A stretch of 64,000 nucleotides of DNA, from contig CM044307.1 of NCBI GenBank assembly GCA_024291935.2, positions 94,555,461 through 94,619,460 on the forward strand. The letters are read 5' to 3'. The position numbers and the translations under genes were made by a program. Position 1 is the first letter of the stretch. Each line of letters opens with the position of its first letter. Positions 44,742 through 56,171 of the stretch are shown one piece after another. The stretch is from Okapia johnstoni (taxonomy: Eukaryota > Chordata > Mammalia > Artiodactyla > Giraffidae). The notes beneath the pieces were generated by a model, which worked only from the letters and a program-made list of their open reading frames with translations, was not told the DNA's origin and did no database searches.

Positions 44742-46058
44742 ATCATTTATCTAGGAAAAGTTATTCTTCATGGTCCTGACATCATGACTGGAAGTTCATC
44801 TTCACAAGAAAGAGATAAAGTCAAGGAAAAACTTTGAAGCTTTGGCAAATTCACATATGAATATGTAGTGATAAGATTGGTAATTTATATATTCATTTTG
44901 AAACTAGTCAACATGAAAATGACAATTAAGCTGATTTCTTTTAGCTTATGAAATAATCATAAAACCATGACAGGAGAAGAGCACCGTGAAAAAGTTGACC
45001 ATTGTTTGCACAATTGGTAAGAGGTGAGGATTCTCTTAGAAGGAATTTTCTACCTATAAAATGTCCACTGAGAACTCTGGCCTGTTGGTTTAGATTAAAA
45101 AGTAAAATGTCACATCTTATCTAAACCATATGCACATGCTTTTAATAGTCAAATGCTCATGGCCAGTGGAAAATTACAATGGTTCAGATGGCCAATGGAA
45201 AATTATAAATGTTCTGTTCCATAAATGCTTTCTCCTACAGTGTGCTGAACACAAAGCTTGAATGAAAAAGTCTGGGAATTTATAAAAGGGTCTGTAAATT
45301 AAAATAATTAATAGAGAACATGATCTAATTCTCCATGGAATTTGCACTTATACATGTCACTCATGCTTATGTGAACATGTGTGAACAGATGATGATGTGG
45401 TTGCTGATTATAATAATGTTAATTGATTGTGATAATTATATGATACACTCTTACACAAGAAGGAAAGAACATTTGGCTGTAAGTGTGAGACTAATGGAAC
45501 CACAGCAGTCATGAATCTCAAATCCTGGTGATTTGAAGGGGAGAAAGTTACTTACAATCTCTCACATTGCCTTGGAACTCTGTTAACATAATTGATATCC
45601 TACATAAAACTGGTTATCTGAAGAGCTGATGAAGAACAATTGCATCTAGTTATAGCAGTTAGTATCAGGAATTCACTTTTCAAAAAAGTCATTATTACCG
45701 AGAGCTATTCCTTGAGAGCTTTCACATAACGGCTCATTTGCAATAGCTTTGGGAGAAGGGGGGCTTTTTTTAGACATCTTTTCTCATCAGATACTTTAGT
45801 CCATTGTGGTCCTTTTTTCTCAGCTGATGGATATTGTGAAAGATTAAGTGAAAGGACTCACAGAGAACAACTTCTAAAAATACCTTTTGTTGCTGAAAAG
45901 ACATCCTGATGTAAAAACAAGATAGTGAGTGCCTAGAATAAAATGTGCTTAATTTAGGCTATATCTAGATGAAGCAAGATCATCCAGCCATACTCTATTA
46001 TGAGGGTGCATCAGTGACTAATGAGAATTCAAGTATAGTTTCACTTTTTAAAAATTTA
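44742..46058. other. No recognisable gene or repeat
   Basis: 1.3 kb of unassigned sequence, no coding signal. Confidence 0.5.
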
Positions 46059-46072
46059 CAGTAGTGGTTCTT

Positions 46073-46630
46073 TTTTTTTTTGTCATGCTAAATTAGTTTA
46101 TTTTCTATTTTTTAACTTTACAATATTGTATTTGTTTTGCCATATATTGACATGAATCCACCATGGGTGTACATGTTTTCCCCTTCCAGAACCCCCCTTC
46201 CACCTCCCTCCCCATCCCATCCCTCTGGGTCATCCCGGTGCACCAGCCCCGAGCACCCTGTATCATGCCTTGAAACTGGACTGGCGATTCGTTTCACATA
46301 TGATAATTTACATGCTTCCATGCCATTCTTCCATATCATCCTGCCCTCGTCTTCTCCCATAGAGTCCATAATACTTTTCTATTTATCTGTGTCTCCTTTG
46401 ATGTCTTGCATACAGGGTTATCTTTACCGATTGACTAAATACCATATATATGTGTTAGTATACTGTATTGGTTTTTTTCTTTGTGGCTTCCTTCACTGTG
46501 TATAATAGGCTCCAGTTTCATCCACCTCATTAGAACTTATTCGAATGTATTCTTTTTAATGGCTGAGTAATATTCCATTGTGTATATGTACCACAGCTTC
46601 CTTATCCATTCATCTGCTGATGGGCATCTA
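46073..46630 (-). mobile_element. L1 (ruminant-type) 3' end, 5'-truncated, perfect 15-bp TSD
   Basis: Antisense: poly-T at left, then CACCATGGGTGTACATG, GAGCACCCTGTATCATGC, GGCTGAGTAATATTCCATTG and CATTCATCTGCTGATGGGC. TSD ACAGTAGTGGTTCTT at 46058-46072 and 46631-46645. Less decayed than the L1M pieces, so probably a younger L1. Open frames across it (for example 46137-46505) are incidental. Confidence 0.95.
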
Positions 46631-46726
46631 ACAGTAGTGGTTCTTGAAGGAAGGGATTTTGCCCATTAAAGGCACATCTGGAAGCATCTGGAGACAGCTT
46701 TGAACATCTTGATTTGTGGGTGCTGG

Positions 46727-46934
46727 GCTTCCCCAGTGGTTCAGCAGTAAAGAATCAGCCTGCATTGCAGGAGACACTGGTTCAATAACTGGGTCAGGAA
46801 GACCCCTGTAAGAGTGCATAGCAACCCATTCCAGTATTCTTGCCTGGAGAATTCCATGACAGGAGCCTGGCAGGCTACAGTCCATAGGGTCAAAAAGAAT
46901 CAGACATGACTGAAGTGACTTAGCACGCATGCAG
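46727..46934 (+). mobile_element. Bov-tA SINE inside MER20
   Basis: Sense copy: CTGGGCTTCCCCAGTGG head, body to GACTGAAGTGACTTAGCAC. TSD not clear. Confidence 0.92.
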
Positions 46935-47047
46935 GTTAGTACTACTGAAATCTAGTGGGTAAAAGGGCAGGGATACTGCTCAAAATCCAACAATGCACAG
47001 TCAGCCCCACAACGAATATACAAGAATATAGGCTAAAATGTAAACAG

Positions 47048-47265
47048 AGGGGGTTTCCCTGAAAGTTCAGTGGCTGACTCCACACTCTCGATGCAGGGGG
47101 CCTTGGTTTTACACCTGGTCAGGGAACTAGTCCCACATGCCCTAACTAAGAGTTCACATGCTGCAACTAAAGCTCCTGTATCCCATAATGAAGATCAAAG
47201 ATCCTCTGTGCCTCAACTGAGCCCTGGCACAGCCAAACACATTTTTAAACATATTGTTAAAAAAT
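47048..47265 (+). mobile_element. CHR-type SINE inside MER20
   Basis: Sense copy: GGGGGTTTCCCTGAAAGTTC head, ATGCAGGGGGCC, CTGGTCAGGGAACTAG, CTGGCACAGCCAAACAC, A-rich end. TAAAATGTAAACAG (47034-47047) and TAAAATGTCAATAG (47266-47279) are likely TSD copies (12/14). Confidence 0.85.
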
Positions 47266-47391
47266 TAAAATGTCAATAGGACTGATACACCTTACTTCTG
47301 GCATCTGATATGCTTCTACCTTCTAAAAAGGAAACATTGTATAGTGCTTAAGAGTGAGCTCAGGAATCAAACTTTCTGTTTTCAAATTCTA

Positions 47392-47773
47392 GTTCAGTTC
47401 AGTTCAGTTGCTCAGTCGTGTCCGACTGTTAGCAACCCCATGTATCACAGCATGCCAGGCCTCCCTGTCCATCACCAACTCCCAGAGTTTACTCAAACTC
47501 ATCTCCATTGCCTTCTCCTCCTGTCCTGAATCTTCCGCAGCATCAGAGTCTTTTCAAATGAGTCAGCTCTTCGCATCAGGTGGCCAAAGTATTGGAGTTT
47601 CAGCTTCAACATCAGTCCTTCCAATGTATATTCAGCACTGATCTCCTTTAGGATGGACTGGTTGGACCTTCTTGCAGTCCAAGGGACTCTCAAGAGTCTT
47701 CTCCAACACCACAGTTCAAAAGCATCAATTCTTCAGTGCCCAGCTTTCTTTATAGTCCAGCTCTCACATCCAT
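47392..47773 (-). mobile_element. BovB 3' end inside MIR
   Basis: Antisense from (TTCAG)n through the C-terminal region to GTCCAGCTCTCACATCC. One minus-strand frame reads [16 protein letters not shown]. Only about 380 bp of the 3' end. A small deletion is seen near 47510 where the GATGCCATCCAACC block is absent. Confidence 0.92.
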
Positions 47774-47922
47774 TAGTTATAAAGTGTACGACCTTGGACA
47801 AGTTATGTATCCTCTTTATCCCTTAGTTTTCTAATCTACACCTTCTGAATAATAACTACCTCATGGGGGTTTGTGATGATAAAATAAAGTCAAATGCATA
47901 AAAGTGCCTGGCATATAACGTT

Positions 47923-48037
47923 AATCACTCAGTCGTGTCCGACTCTTTGTGACTCCATGGACTGGTGGCCACCAGGCTTCTCAGTCCATGGGTAATTCCA
48001 GGCAAGAAGACTGGAGTGGGTTGCCATTTCCTTTCCT
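47923..48037 (-). mobile_element. 5'-truncated Bov-tA inside MIR
   Basis: Antisense tail CACTCAGTCGTGTCCGACTC to TTGCCATTTCC; head missing. TGGCATATAACGTT (47909-47922) and TGGCACATAATATT (48038-48051) match at 11/14 and are MIR sequence duplicated on insertion. Confidence 0.88.
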
Positions 48038-48425
48038 TGGCACATAATATTCACTCACTAAGCAATAGCTGTTGTTACTGTTATTTTCAAATAATAAAAG
48101 TGGTATAAAATGATATAGATAACTGTGTAGCAAGTGTTTGTAATCACAGTTGAACTTCTCTGTGAAGGTTCAAAATGAACTTCAGAAGTTACAATAATGC
48201 TGAACAACTACCTATTTAGCTCACATATTCAGTGGTAAATGAGTGCACATTTAAATACCATAAAAGTGAAAGTTTTCACTGTTGAGCAGAGTGTAATCAC
48301 ACATGCAAAGTTTAAGATTATTACAAACCTTTTTGGAGTTAAGAGTATAACAAAGAGACATATAATAATAAGTATATGGGTTTGGTTCAGTACAAATTTA
48401 TTAAGTAACTTCTACATACAAGACC

Positions 48426-48702
48426 GGGAGAAGGCAATGGCACTCCACCCCAGTACTCTTGCCTGGAAAATCCCATGGACGGAGGAGCCTGGTGGGCTAC
48501 AGTCCGTGGGGTCGCTAAGAGTCGGACGACTGAGCGACTTCACTTTCACTTTTCCCTTTCATGCACTGGAGAAGGAAACGGCAACCCACTCCAGTATTCC
48601 TGCCTGGAGAATCCCAGGGACGGTGGAGCCTGGTGGGCTGCTGTCTATGGGGTCGCACAGAGTCGGACACGACTGAAGCGATTTAGCAGCAGCAGCAGCA
48701 GC
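48426..48702 (+). mobile_element. BOV-A2 with perfect 12-bp TSD
   Basis: Two monomers with a TTCACTTTCACTTTTCCCTTTC-like linker and a short (AGC)5-type tail. ACATACAAGACC at 48414-48425 and 48703-48714 is identical, so the edges are exact. Little divergence between monomer motifs and the usual consensus suggests a fairly recent copy. Confidence 0.97.
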
Positions 48703-48811
48703 ACATACAAGACCAAATGCTTAACTGAAGAGATGGAAGATTGTTCAGAAACTTCTCTTGTAGTTTTCAAATTGGGCAAGCTCTAAGAAGGGCAGAGATA
48801 TGCTTGAAGAG

Positions 48812-49020
48812 GGGCTTCCCAGGTGGTGCTAGTGGTAAATAATTTGGCTACCCATGCAAGTGACCTAAGAGATGCTGATTCAATGCCTGGGTCAGAAAGA
48901 TCCCCGGGAGGGGAAATGGCAACCTACTACAGTACTCTTACCTGGAGAATCCCTGAGAGGCTACGGTCAATAGGGTCACCACGAGTCAGACACTCTTGAA
49001 GCGAGTTAGCATGCATGCAT
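48812..49020 (+). mobile_element. Bov-tA SINE
   Basis: Sense copy: GGGCTTCCCAGGTGGTGC head, GATCCCCGGGAGG, tail GAAGCGAGTTAGCATGCATG. More diverged than its neighbour BOV-A2. Confidence 0.9.
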
Positions 49021-49421
49021 ACATGCACACACACATGTTGAAAGAGAACTTGAACTCAGCATGACTGGGGTTGGTGACATTGGTAAACCATATGGCTAAT
49101 TTCTGTGGAAGAATTTCTACCAGAACTGGGTGTTGCTATAACAAAACAGAAGGGATATTTGGCATTGACTTTGGATACTGGCAGTGAGGGGCAAGGTAAC
49201 TATTATAGGAGTCTGGAGAAATGGTGACCCATATGTGGCAAGGCATTTGATACAAATGACTCCTGTGATTGTGTAGAAATCACATAATATAATCAATAAA
49301 CTTGTGGCTGTAAGTGTGAAGATTGAGAAATAAGTATTAAGTACGAGTAATGGTTACAATTGACTGCATTTAAAAAGAATCTCAGAAATGAGCACAACAT
49401 TATAAATAAGCCATGTTATTG
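49021..49421. other. No recognisable gene or repeat
   Basis: Unassigned, no coding signal. Confidence 0.5.
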
Positions 49422-49625
49422 TGCTTAGTTGCTCAGTCCTTTCTGACCCTTTGTGACCCCATGGACTGTAGCCCACCATTCTCCTCTATCCGTGGGATTT
49501 TCCAGTCAAGAATACCAGAGTGGGTTGCTGTTTCCTACTCTAGGGGATCTTTCTGACCCAGGGCTCCAGCCCCCATCTCTTGTGTTTCCTGCATTGGCTG
49601 GTGGCTTCCTTACGACTGCACCACT
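49422..49625 (-). mobile_element. Bov-tA SINE, head degraded
   Basis: GCTTAGTTGCTCAGTCCTTTC to GCATTGGCTGGTGGCTTCC in antisense, followed by an A-run at 49635. Confidence 0.88.
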
Positions 49626-50204
49626 TCAACAATTAAAAAAAAAAAAACTGAAGAAAAAAAGAATCTCAACACTTCTTGAATGAATCAATAAATCTCGACT
49701 TCTATTCTTTAGTTCAAATTCCTAATCTTTATTTGAATTATTGTCTTTGCCTCCTAACTAGTCTCTTTACTGGGAGAGAGTAAACTTATCTAATTTCCTT
49801 TTCTAATTTAAATTTATCTAATTTCTTTTTCATTCTCTGGGAAAATCACCTATTAAATATGCCAGTTATTGCCTTGCATCAAATGCTGCAGTATATATTA
49901 TATATCATACCCCTTAGTAAGTCCTACAATAATTTGGCTTCTGCTTACCTTTCCTCCTTTCTACTCTTTTCCCACATACAACCCACCCTTTCAACATATT
50001 CAAATCTTTTCACTTCCACAGCTCAATGTTTATAAATGAAAAATTTTCACAGTTGGAAATTTCTGTCTATAGTTTTTCTGGGAACATAGCAGCCACTTAA
50101 TAAATACTTGTAGTGTTAAGAAATGATGAATATATAAAGATCAACAAAAAAAGGAACTATTGCACTCATGGAAAATATCAATCAGGTACCATAGAAAAAT
50201 AATT
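49626..50204. other. No recognisable gene or repeat
   Basis: AT-rich, with a TCTAATTTC duplication near 49793 and 49817. Nothing further. Confidence 0.5.
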
Positions 50205-50355
50205 TGAAATCGCTCACATTTTAATGTACCTATAAATCACCAGAGTTCTTATTAAAATGCAAATTATGGTTCAATAGGCCTGAAGCAGGCATGAGATGCA
50301 TTCCTATCTATAGCTCTCAGGTGATACCAAAACTACTCATCCATGGGTCTCAATG
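50205..50355 (+). mobile_element. MER5A-like hAT-Charlie element
   Basis: TCACATTTTAATGTACCTATAA, ATCACCAGAGTTCTTATTAAAA, AGATGCATTCCTATC and CTCTCAGGTGATACC follow the MER5A order, both termini eroded. Confidence 0.7.
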
Positions 50356-50775
50356 GGGTTAACAAAGTCCTAACAGTAGAATTTTCCATAAAGGTAGAAA
50401 GAGAATACAGATAAAGAAACAGTATTAACAAAGTCCACTGAGATAGAAAATTATTGGTTGCTTTTAGCCACAGTGAATTATTTCTATTTTGTGGTCTCAA
50501 GATTTGCAGAGGTGAAATTAAGGCAATAATGCTGAAAAGATAAGACCATATTATAAAAGATCTTGAAGATCACAGTGAGAAATGTATACCTAGTAAAGCC
50601 GGTAGTGATAAACAACTTTTTTGGGGAATAATATGTATGTATGTATGAGTGGGTACGCATGAATTTGGATTGTGAATAAATAAATTAAAGGAAAAGAATT
50701 TGGGATAATATCAAAGGGAAGTCAGACAACAGTACCAGAGTGATGAGTTGTTGAAATTCTATGTAGATGTTTAAT
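50356..50775. other. No recognisable gene or repeat
   Basis: Unassigned, with a short GTAT run near 50632. Confidence 0.5.
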
Positions 50776-50788
50776 ATCACAGGAATAG

Positions 50789-51019
50789 TGCTTCCCAGGT
50801 GGCACTAGTAGTAAAGAACCTGCCTGCCAATGCAGGAGACATAAGAGACACGAGTTTGATCCCTGGTTTGGGGAGATCCCCTAGAGGAGGGCATGGCAAC
50901 CCAGTCCAGTATTCTTGCCTGGAGAATCTCATGGACAGGGGAGCCTGGTGGGCTACAGTCTATGCGGTCACACAGAGCTAGACATGACTGAGGTGATTTA
51001 GTACAGCCCAGCACAGCAC
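50789..51019 (+). mobile_element. Bov-tA SINE with TSD
   Basis: Sense copy: GTGCTTCCCAGGTGGCAC head to GATTTAGTACAGCCCAGC. ATCACAGGAATA (50776-50787) and ATCATAGGAGTA (51020-51031) match at 10/12. Confidence 0.92.
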
Positions 51020-51032
51020 ATCATAGGAGTAT

Positions 51033-51880
51033 CTTCAAGTCACTGCAGTGCAATCTCTCAAGCCAGAATACTTTCCTTTCCCCTTCCCTTTCCAAATTTA
51101 GATTCAAAAAAGTATTAATTTGGTTTAAGTTTGGTTCAGAAAAGTAGTTCGTATGGTTTTTGTAGCTGTTTCATAGAGAAATATGTAGATTTAGTTCCTG
51201 CTTGCCCTAGTTGGTTGAATTAGAAACAAACAAAAATATGTATAAACAAACCATTAACTAATTTAGTTAATGGCCTAGTAAATAGTTTTACATTTGCTTT
51301 GGTTAAGGGTAAGGAGCTCAATGCATACATTGAGTTTACTTCAGCTTTTGATTTACTTTTTGGTTGAATTATTAAATACAAATGCTGGAATAGAAAACCC
51401 AGAATGGATGTGGAAGTATTTGAGTGTACAGTATTAAACTCCAAAATCTCTAACTGAGACTGGTTAACTTGTGGGAGCTTATCTAGTGGCTGTAGTTCAA
51501 TGGGGTAAATCTCAGTCATCTGTGATTCAATATGTGTATGCCCATCAGAAACATTCTCAGCAGAATTAGCCTAAACCGTGTAGGTTGACAAACAAAGGGA
51601 ATCTGAGCAACTGGCATCATATAACAATAATTCACATCCCCCCAATATTGTATAGTTTATTTGCAAAATAAATCAAGTACTTTTTTTATGCAGCTGAAGC
51701 CAAACCTGTCTATTTGATGATTCTGAAAACTGCTTCTATAGTAAAAACAGACTTACAGAAATCACCTTAGCAAAATTGTTTGCCACACTGTAAGAAGAAA
51801 AAGATGAGAAGATTTTGTGTCTGTGTGTCAACATTAAGTGAGTCTGACACTAAAAAGAGAGTCAGATGCACAGAGTTGAC
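51033..51880. other. No recognisable gene or repeat
   Basis: AT-rich; a 99-codon minus-strand frame at 51519-51220 has no recognisable features. Confidence 0.5.
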
Positions 51881-51915
51881 TGCAATTGGCTGAATGTTTG
51901 TGTCTACCCAAACAC

Positions 51916-54900
51916 CCAAAAGTTCGTGCCCACCCAAAAACCAAGATGAACAGGTCATGGTAGAGAGTTCTGACAAAATGTGATCCACTGGAAAAGGGGA
52001 TGGAAACCATTTCAGTATTCTTGCCTTGAGACCCCATGAATAGTATGAAAAGGCAAAAAGATAGGACAATAAATGATGAAGTCCCCAGGTCAGTAGGTGC
52101 CCAATATGCTACTGGAGATCAGTGGAGAAATAACTCCAGAAAGACTGAAGAGACAGAGTCAAAGCAAAAACAACATCCAGTTGTGGATGTGACTGGTGAT
52201 GGATGCAAAGCCTGATTCTATAAAGAACAATATTGCATAGGAACTTGGGATGTTAGGTCCATGAATCAAGGCAAATTGGAACTGGTCGAACAGGAGATGG
52301 CAAGAGTGAACATCGACATCTTAGGAATCAGGGAACTAAAATGGACTGAAATGGGTGAATTTAACTCAGATGACCATTATATCTTATATTGTTGGCAAGA
52401 ATCCCTTAGAAGAAATGGATAGCCATCATAGTCAACAAAAGAGTCCAGAATCCAGTACTTGAATGCAATCTCAAAAACGACAGAATGATCTCTGTTCATT
52501 TCTAAGGCAAACCATTCAATATCACGGTAATCCAAGTCTATGCCCCGACCAGTAACACTGAAGAAGCTGAAGTTGAACAGTTCTATGAAAACCTACAAGA
52601 TCTTCTAGAACTAACACCCCAAAAAGTTGTCATTTTCATTATAGGGGACTGGAACGCAAAAGTAGGAAGTCAAGGAATATTTGGTGTAATAGGCAAATTT
52701 GGCCTTGGAGTACAGAATGAAGCAGGGCAAAGGCTAATAGAGTTTTGCCAAGAGAACACACTTGCCATAGCAAACACCCTCTTCTAACAACACAAAAGAA
52801 GAATCTACACATGGACCTCACCAGATGGTCAATACCAAAATCAGATTTATTATATTCTTGGCAGACAAAGACGGAGATGCTCTATATAGTCAGCAATAAC
52901 AAGACTGGGAACTGACTGTGGCTTAGATCATGAACTCCTTTTTGCCAAATTCACACCTAAACTGAAGAAAGTAGGGAAAATCACTAGACCATTCAAGTAT
53001 GACCTAAATAAAATCCCTTATGATTATACAGTGGAAGTGACAAATAGATTCAAGGGATTAGATCTGATAGAGAGAGTGCCTTAAGAACTATAGACAGAGG
53101 TTCATGACATTGTACAGGAGGCAGTGATCAAGTCCCCAAGAAAAAGAAATGCAAAAAAGGCAAAATGGTTGTCTGAGAAGGGCTTACAAATAGCTATGGA
53201 AAGAGGAGAAATGAAAGGCAAAGGAGAAAAGGAAAGATATACCCATTTGAATGGAGAGTTCAAAAGAGTATCAAGGAGAGATAAGAAAGCCTTCTTCAGT
53301 GATCAATGCAAAGCAATAGAGGAAAACAATAGAATGGGAAAGACTAGAGATATCTTCAAGAAAATTAGAGATACCAAGGGAACATTTCATGCAAAGATGG
53401 GCTCAATAAAGGACAGAAATGGTATGGACCTAACAGAAGCAGTAGATATTAAGAAGAGGTGGCAAGAATACACAGAAGAACTGTACAAAAAAGATCTTCA
53501 CGACCTAGATAGTCACGATGGTGTGATTCCTCATCTAGAGCTAGACCTCCTGGAATGTGAAGTCAAGTGGGCCTTAGGAAGCATCATGATGAACAAAGAT
53601 AGTGGAGGTGATGGAATTCCAGTTGAGCTACTTCAAATCCTAAAAGATGATGCTGTGGAAGTGCTGCACTCAATATGCCAGAAAATTTGGAAAACTCAGC
53701 AATGGCCACAAGACTGGAAAAGTTCAGTTTTCCTTCCAATCCCAAAGAAAGGCAATGTCAAAGAAAGCTCGAACTACCGCACAATTGCACTCATCTCACA
53801 TGCTAGCAAAGCAATGCTCAAAATTCTCCAAGCCAGACTTCAACAGTGAACTTCCAGATTTTCAAGCTTGTTTTAGAAAAGGCAGAGGAACCAGAGATCA
53901 AATTGTCTACATCTGTTGGATCATCAAAAAAGCAAGAGAATTCCAGAAAAACATCTATTTTTGCACTATTGACTATGCCAAAGCATTTGGCTGTATGTAT
54001 CACAACAAACTGTGGAAAATTATGAAAGAGATGGGAATGCCAGACCACCTGACCTGCCTCCTGAGAAATCTGTATGCAGGTCAAGAAGCAACAGTTAGAA
54101 CTGGACACAGAAAAACAGACTGGTTCCAAATCTAGAAAGGAGTGTGTCAAGGCTGTATATTGTCACCCTGCTTATTTAACTTATATGCAGAGCACATCAT
54201 GAGAAACACTGGGCTGAATGAAGCTCAAGGTGGAATCAAGATTGCCAGGAGAAGTATCAATAACCTCAGATATGCAGATGACACCACCGTTATGGCAAAA
54301 AGTGAAGAACTACAGAGCCTCTTGATGAACCTGAAAGAGGGGAGTGAAAATTGTCTTAAAACTCAACATTCAGAAAACTAAGATCATGGCATCTGGTCCC
54401 ATCATTTCATGGCAAATAGATGGGTAAACAATGGAAACAGTGACAGACTTTATTTGGGGGGGGGGGCTCCAAAATCACTGCAGATAGTGGCTGCTGTCAT
54501 GAAATTAAAAGATGCTTGTTCCTTGGAAGAAAAGCTATGGCTAACCTAGACAGCATGTTAAAATTCAGAGACATTACTTTGCTAACAAAGGTCCGTCTAG
54601 TCAAAGCTATGGTTTTTCCAGTAGTTATGTATGGATGTGAGAGTTGGACTATAAAGAAAGCTGAGCACAGAAGAACTGATGCTTTTGAACTGTGGTGTTA
54701 GAGAGGACTCTTGAGAGTCCCTTGGACTTCAAGAAGATCCAACCAGTCCAGCCTAAAGGAAATCAGTCCTGAATATTCACTGGAAGAACTGATGCTGAAA
54801 CTGAAACTCATAACTTGGCCACCTGATGCGAAGAACTGACTCATTGGAAAAGACCCTGATGCTGGGAAAGATTGAAGGCAAAAGGAGAAGGGGATGACAG

Positions 54901-55051
54901 AGGATGAGATGGTTGGATGGCGTCACTGACTCGATGGACATGAGTTTGAGTAAACTCCAGGAATTGGTGATGGACAGGGAGGCCTGGCATGCTGCAGTCT
55001 TTGGGATTACAGATTTGGACACGACTGAGCAACTGAACTGAACTGAACTGA
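51916..55051 (+). mobile_element. Near-full-length BovB LINE (about 3.1 kb)
   Basis: Sense copy with 5' leader, endonuclease, linker, RT and (CTGAA)n tail. It approaches the usual about 3.2-kb BovB length and is the most complete copy here. AAACAC flanks both ends (51910-51915 and 55052-55057), a short possible TSD. It inserted into an MLT1A-like LTR whose halves continue on either side. Confidence 0.92.
52236..55036 (+). pseudogene. BovB endonuclease-reverse transcriptase ORF, disabled
   Basis: Apurinic-like endonuclease begins near 52236 (GTWDVRSMNQGKLE); the GDWNAKVGSQ motif is intact near 52645. The SDH motif reads LDH (CGLDHEL near 52917-52937). Linker and RT N-terminus are open for 241 codons (53124-53849), stopped after ARLQQ where about 10 bases are lost. 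Motif A is changed (TIDYAKAFGCMYHN, FD to FG). A stop follows FQI at 54133. Motif B (CQGCILSPC) and YADD (near 54268) remain. An 11-G run at 54456-54466 shifts frame. Earlier frameshifts lie near 52420. Confidence 0.92.
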
Positions 55052-55153
55052 AAACACATATGTTGAAGTTTCATCTCCAATGTGATAGCTTTTAGACACA
55101 GAATTTTGGGAAGGTAATTAAGCCATGAGGTTGGAGCATGTGTGAATGGGATT

Positions 55154-55358
55154 GTGTGTGTGTTTGATGCCCAACTCTTTCTGGATTGACCCCAGGGACT
55201 GTAGCCTGCCAGGCTCCTCTGCCCATGGGATTCTCCAGGCAAGAATACCAGAGTGGGTTGCCATTCCCTTCTCCAGGGTTTCTCTCCACCCAGGGCTCAA
55301 ACCTGGGTCTCCTGTATTGCAGGCATATTCTTTACCATCTGAGTCACCAGGGAGCCCA
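55154..55358 (-). mobile_element. Bov-tA SINE inside MLT1A-like LTR, TSD
   Basis: Antisense; the tail part is shortened. Head ends GAGTCACCAGGGAGCCC. GTGAATGGGATT (55142-55153) and GTGAATGGAATT (55359-55370) match at 11/12. Confidence 0.94.
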
Positions 55359-55540
55359 GTGAATGGAATTAGTGCCTTGTAAAATAACTTGGGTGGCTAA
55401 CTTACTCTCTTTCCACCATGTGAGGGCACAATGAATGATGCCTGTCTATGAACAAAAAGGTGGATTCTCATCAGACACTGAATATGCTGGCACATTGATC
55501 TTGGAGTCCCCAACCTCCAGAACTGTGGGAAATAATTTGA

Positions 55541-55964
55541 GAGGATGATGGACAAAACCAAATGTGAGGTAGCACCTCAATTTTTAAATGCTTTTCAGTG
55601 GGAAAACCAAGACTAGAATCAGTGAATATACTACTTACAGTGTACCTCTAAGGTCAGCATAGTGATTTTTGAAAATTTTTTCCTACCACTGAAATATTTA
55701 TATGGGGAAAAAGAAAAAGCATGACTCAGAGATTCTCATAAATCTTCTTAAAGTACCAGAATCATCTCCCTCTATATACCCTTCTAAATTTTAAGAAGAT
55801 AAAGCAAACTCCTCTAATTAAACATTTGATGCCTCTTCTAGCTAAGCTAATAGTTTTAGGTCAAATTTTGGATACAGTAGTTATATGTTATTTGCTGTAG
55901 TTATTTTCTTCCACATAATGAATGTGTATATTGCAATGGTATTTACTTTTTACTGCCTGAAAAA
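55541..55964. other. No recognisable gene or repeat
   Basis: Unassigned AT-rich sequence. Confidence 0.5.
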
Positions 55965-56128
55965 TGAAACAGAAAGTCACTCAGTCGTGTCCACCTCTTT
56001 GAGACCTCATGGACTTTATAGTGCATGGAATTCTCTAGGCCAGAATACTGGAGTAGGTAGCCTTTCCCTTCTCCAAGGGGTCTTCCCAACCCAGGGATCG
56101 AACCCAGGTATCCTGCATTGCAGGATTT
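55965..56128 (-). mobile_element. Bov-tA SINE, head truncated
   Basis: AGTCACTCAGTCGTGTCCAC to TATCCTGCATTGCAGG in antisense; the outer head is missing. Confidence 0.9.
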
Positions 56129-56171
56129 TATTTTCTAGAGCATCATTTTTATTATTTATATGAATATTGTT

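Larger units (their letters stand above)
46059..47290 (+). mobile_element. MER20 hAT DNA transposon broken by three insertions
   Basis: Starts CAGTAGTGGTTCTT (46059), continues at 46631-46725 (TTTTGCCCATTAAAGG, ATCTGGAGACAGC), 46936-47048 (AATCTAGTGGGTAAAAGGGC, CAACAATGCACAG) and 47266-47290 (TAAAATGTCAATAG). The four pieces are in MER20 consensus order. Inserts are an L1, a Bov-tA and a CHR SINE. Confidence 0.82.
47335..48110 (+). mobile_element. MIR SINE split by BovB and Bov-tA
   Basis: 47335-47391 (TAGTGCTTAAGAGTGAGC, TTCAAATTCTAG), 47776-47922 (GACCTTGGACAAGTTATG, TAACTACCTCATGGG, GTGCCTGGCATATAA) and 48038-48110 (TGGCACATAATATTCACTC, GTTGTTACTGTTATT) are successive MIR segments, giving a nearly complete MIR once the guests are removed. 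Confidence 0.85.
51881..55540 (+). mobile_element. ERVL-MaLR MLT1A-like LTR split by BovB and Bov-tA
   Basis: Pieces in consensus order: 51881-51915 (TGCAATTGGCTGAATGTTTG, TGTCTACCC), 55052-55153 (CATATGTTGAAGTTTCATC, GGAAGGTAATTAAGCCATG, GTGAATGGGATT) and 55359-55540 (ATTAGTGCCTTGTAAAA, CCACCATGTGAGGGCAC, TGGCACATTGATCTTGG, CCTCCAGAACTGTGGG). Starts TG at 51881; the 3' terminus is eroded. Confidence 0.85.

Noticed and set aside
46137..46505. 122-codon plus-strand ORF
   Set aside because: Lies wholly in the antisense L1 3' end.
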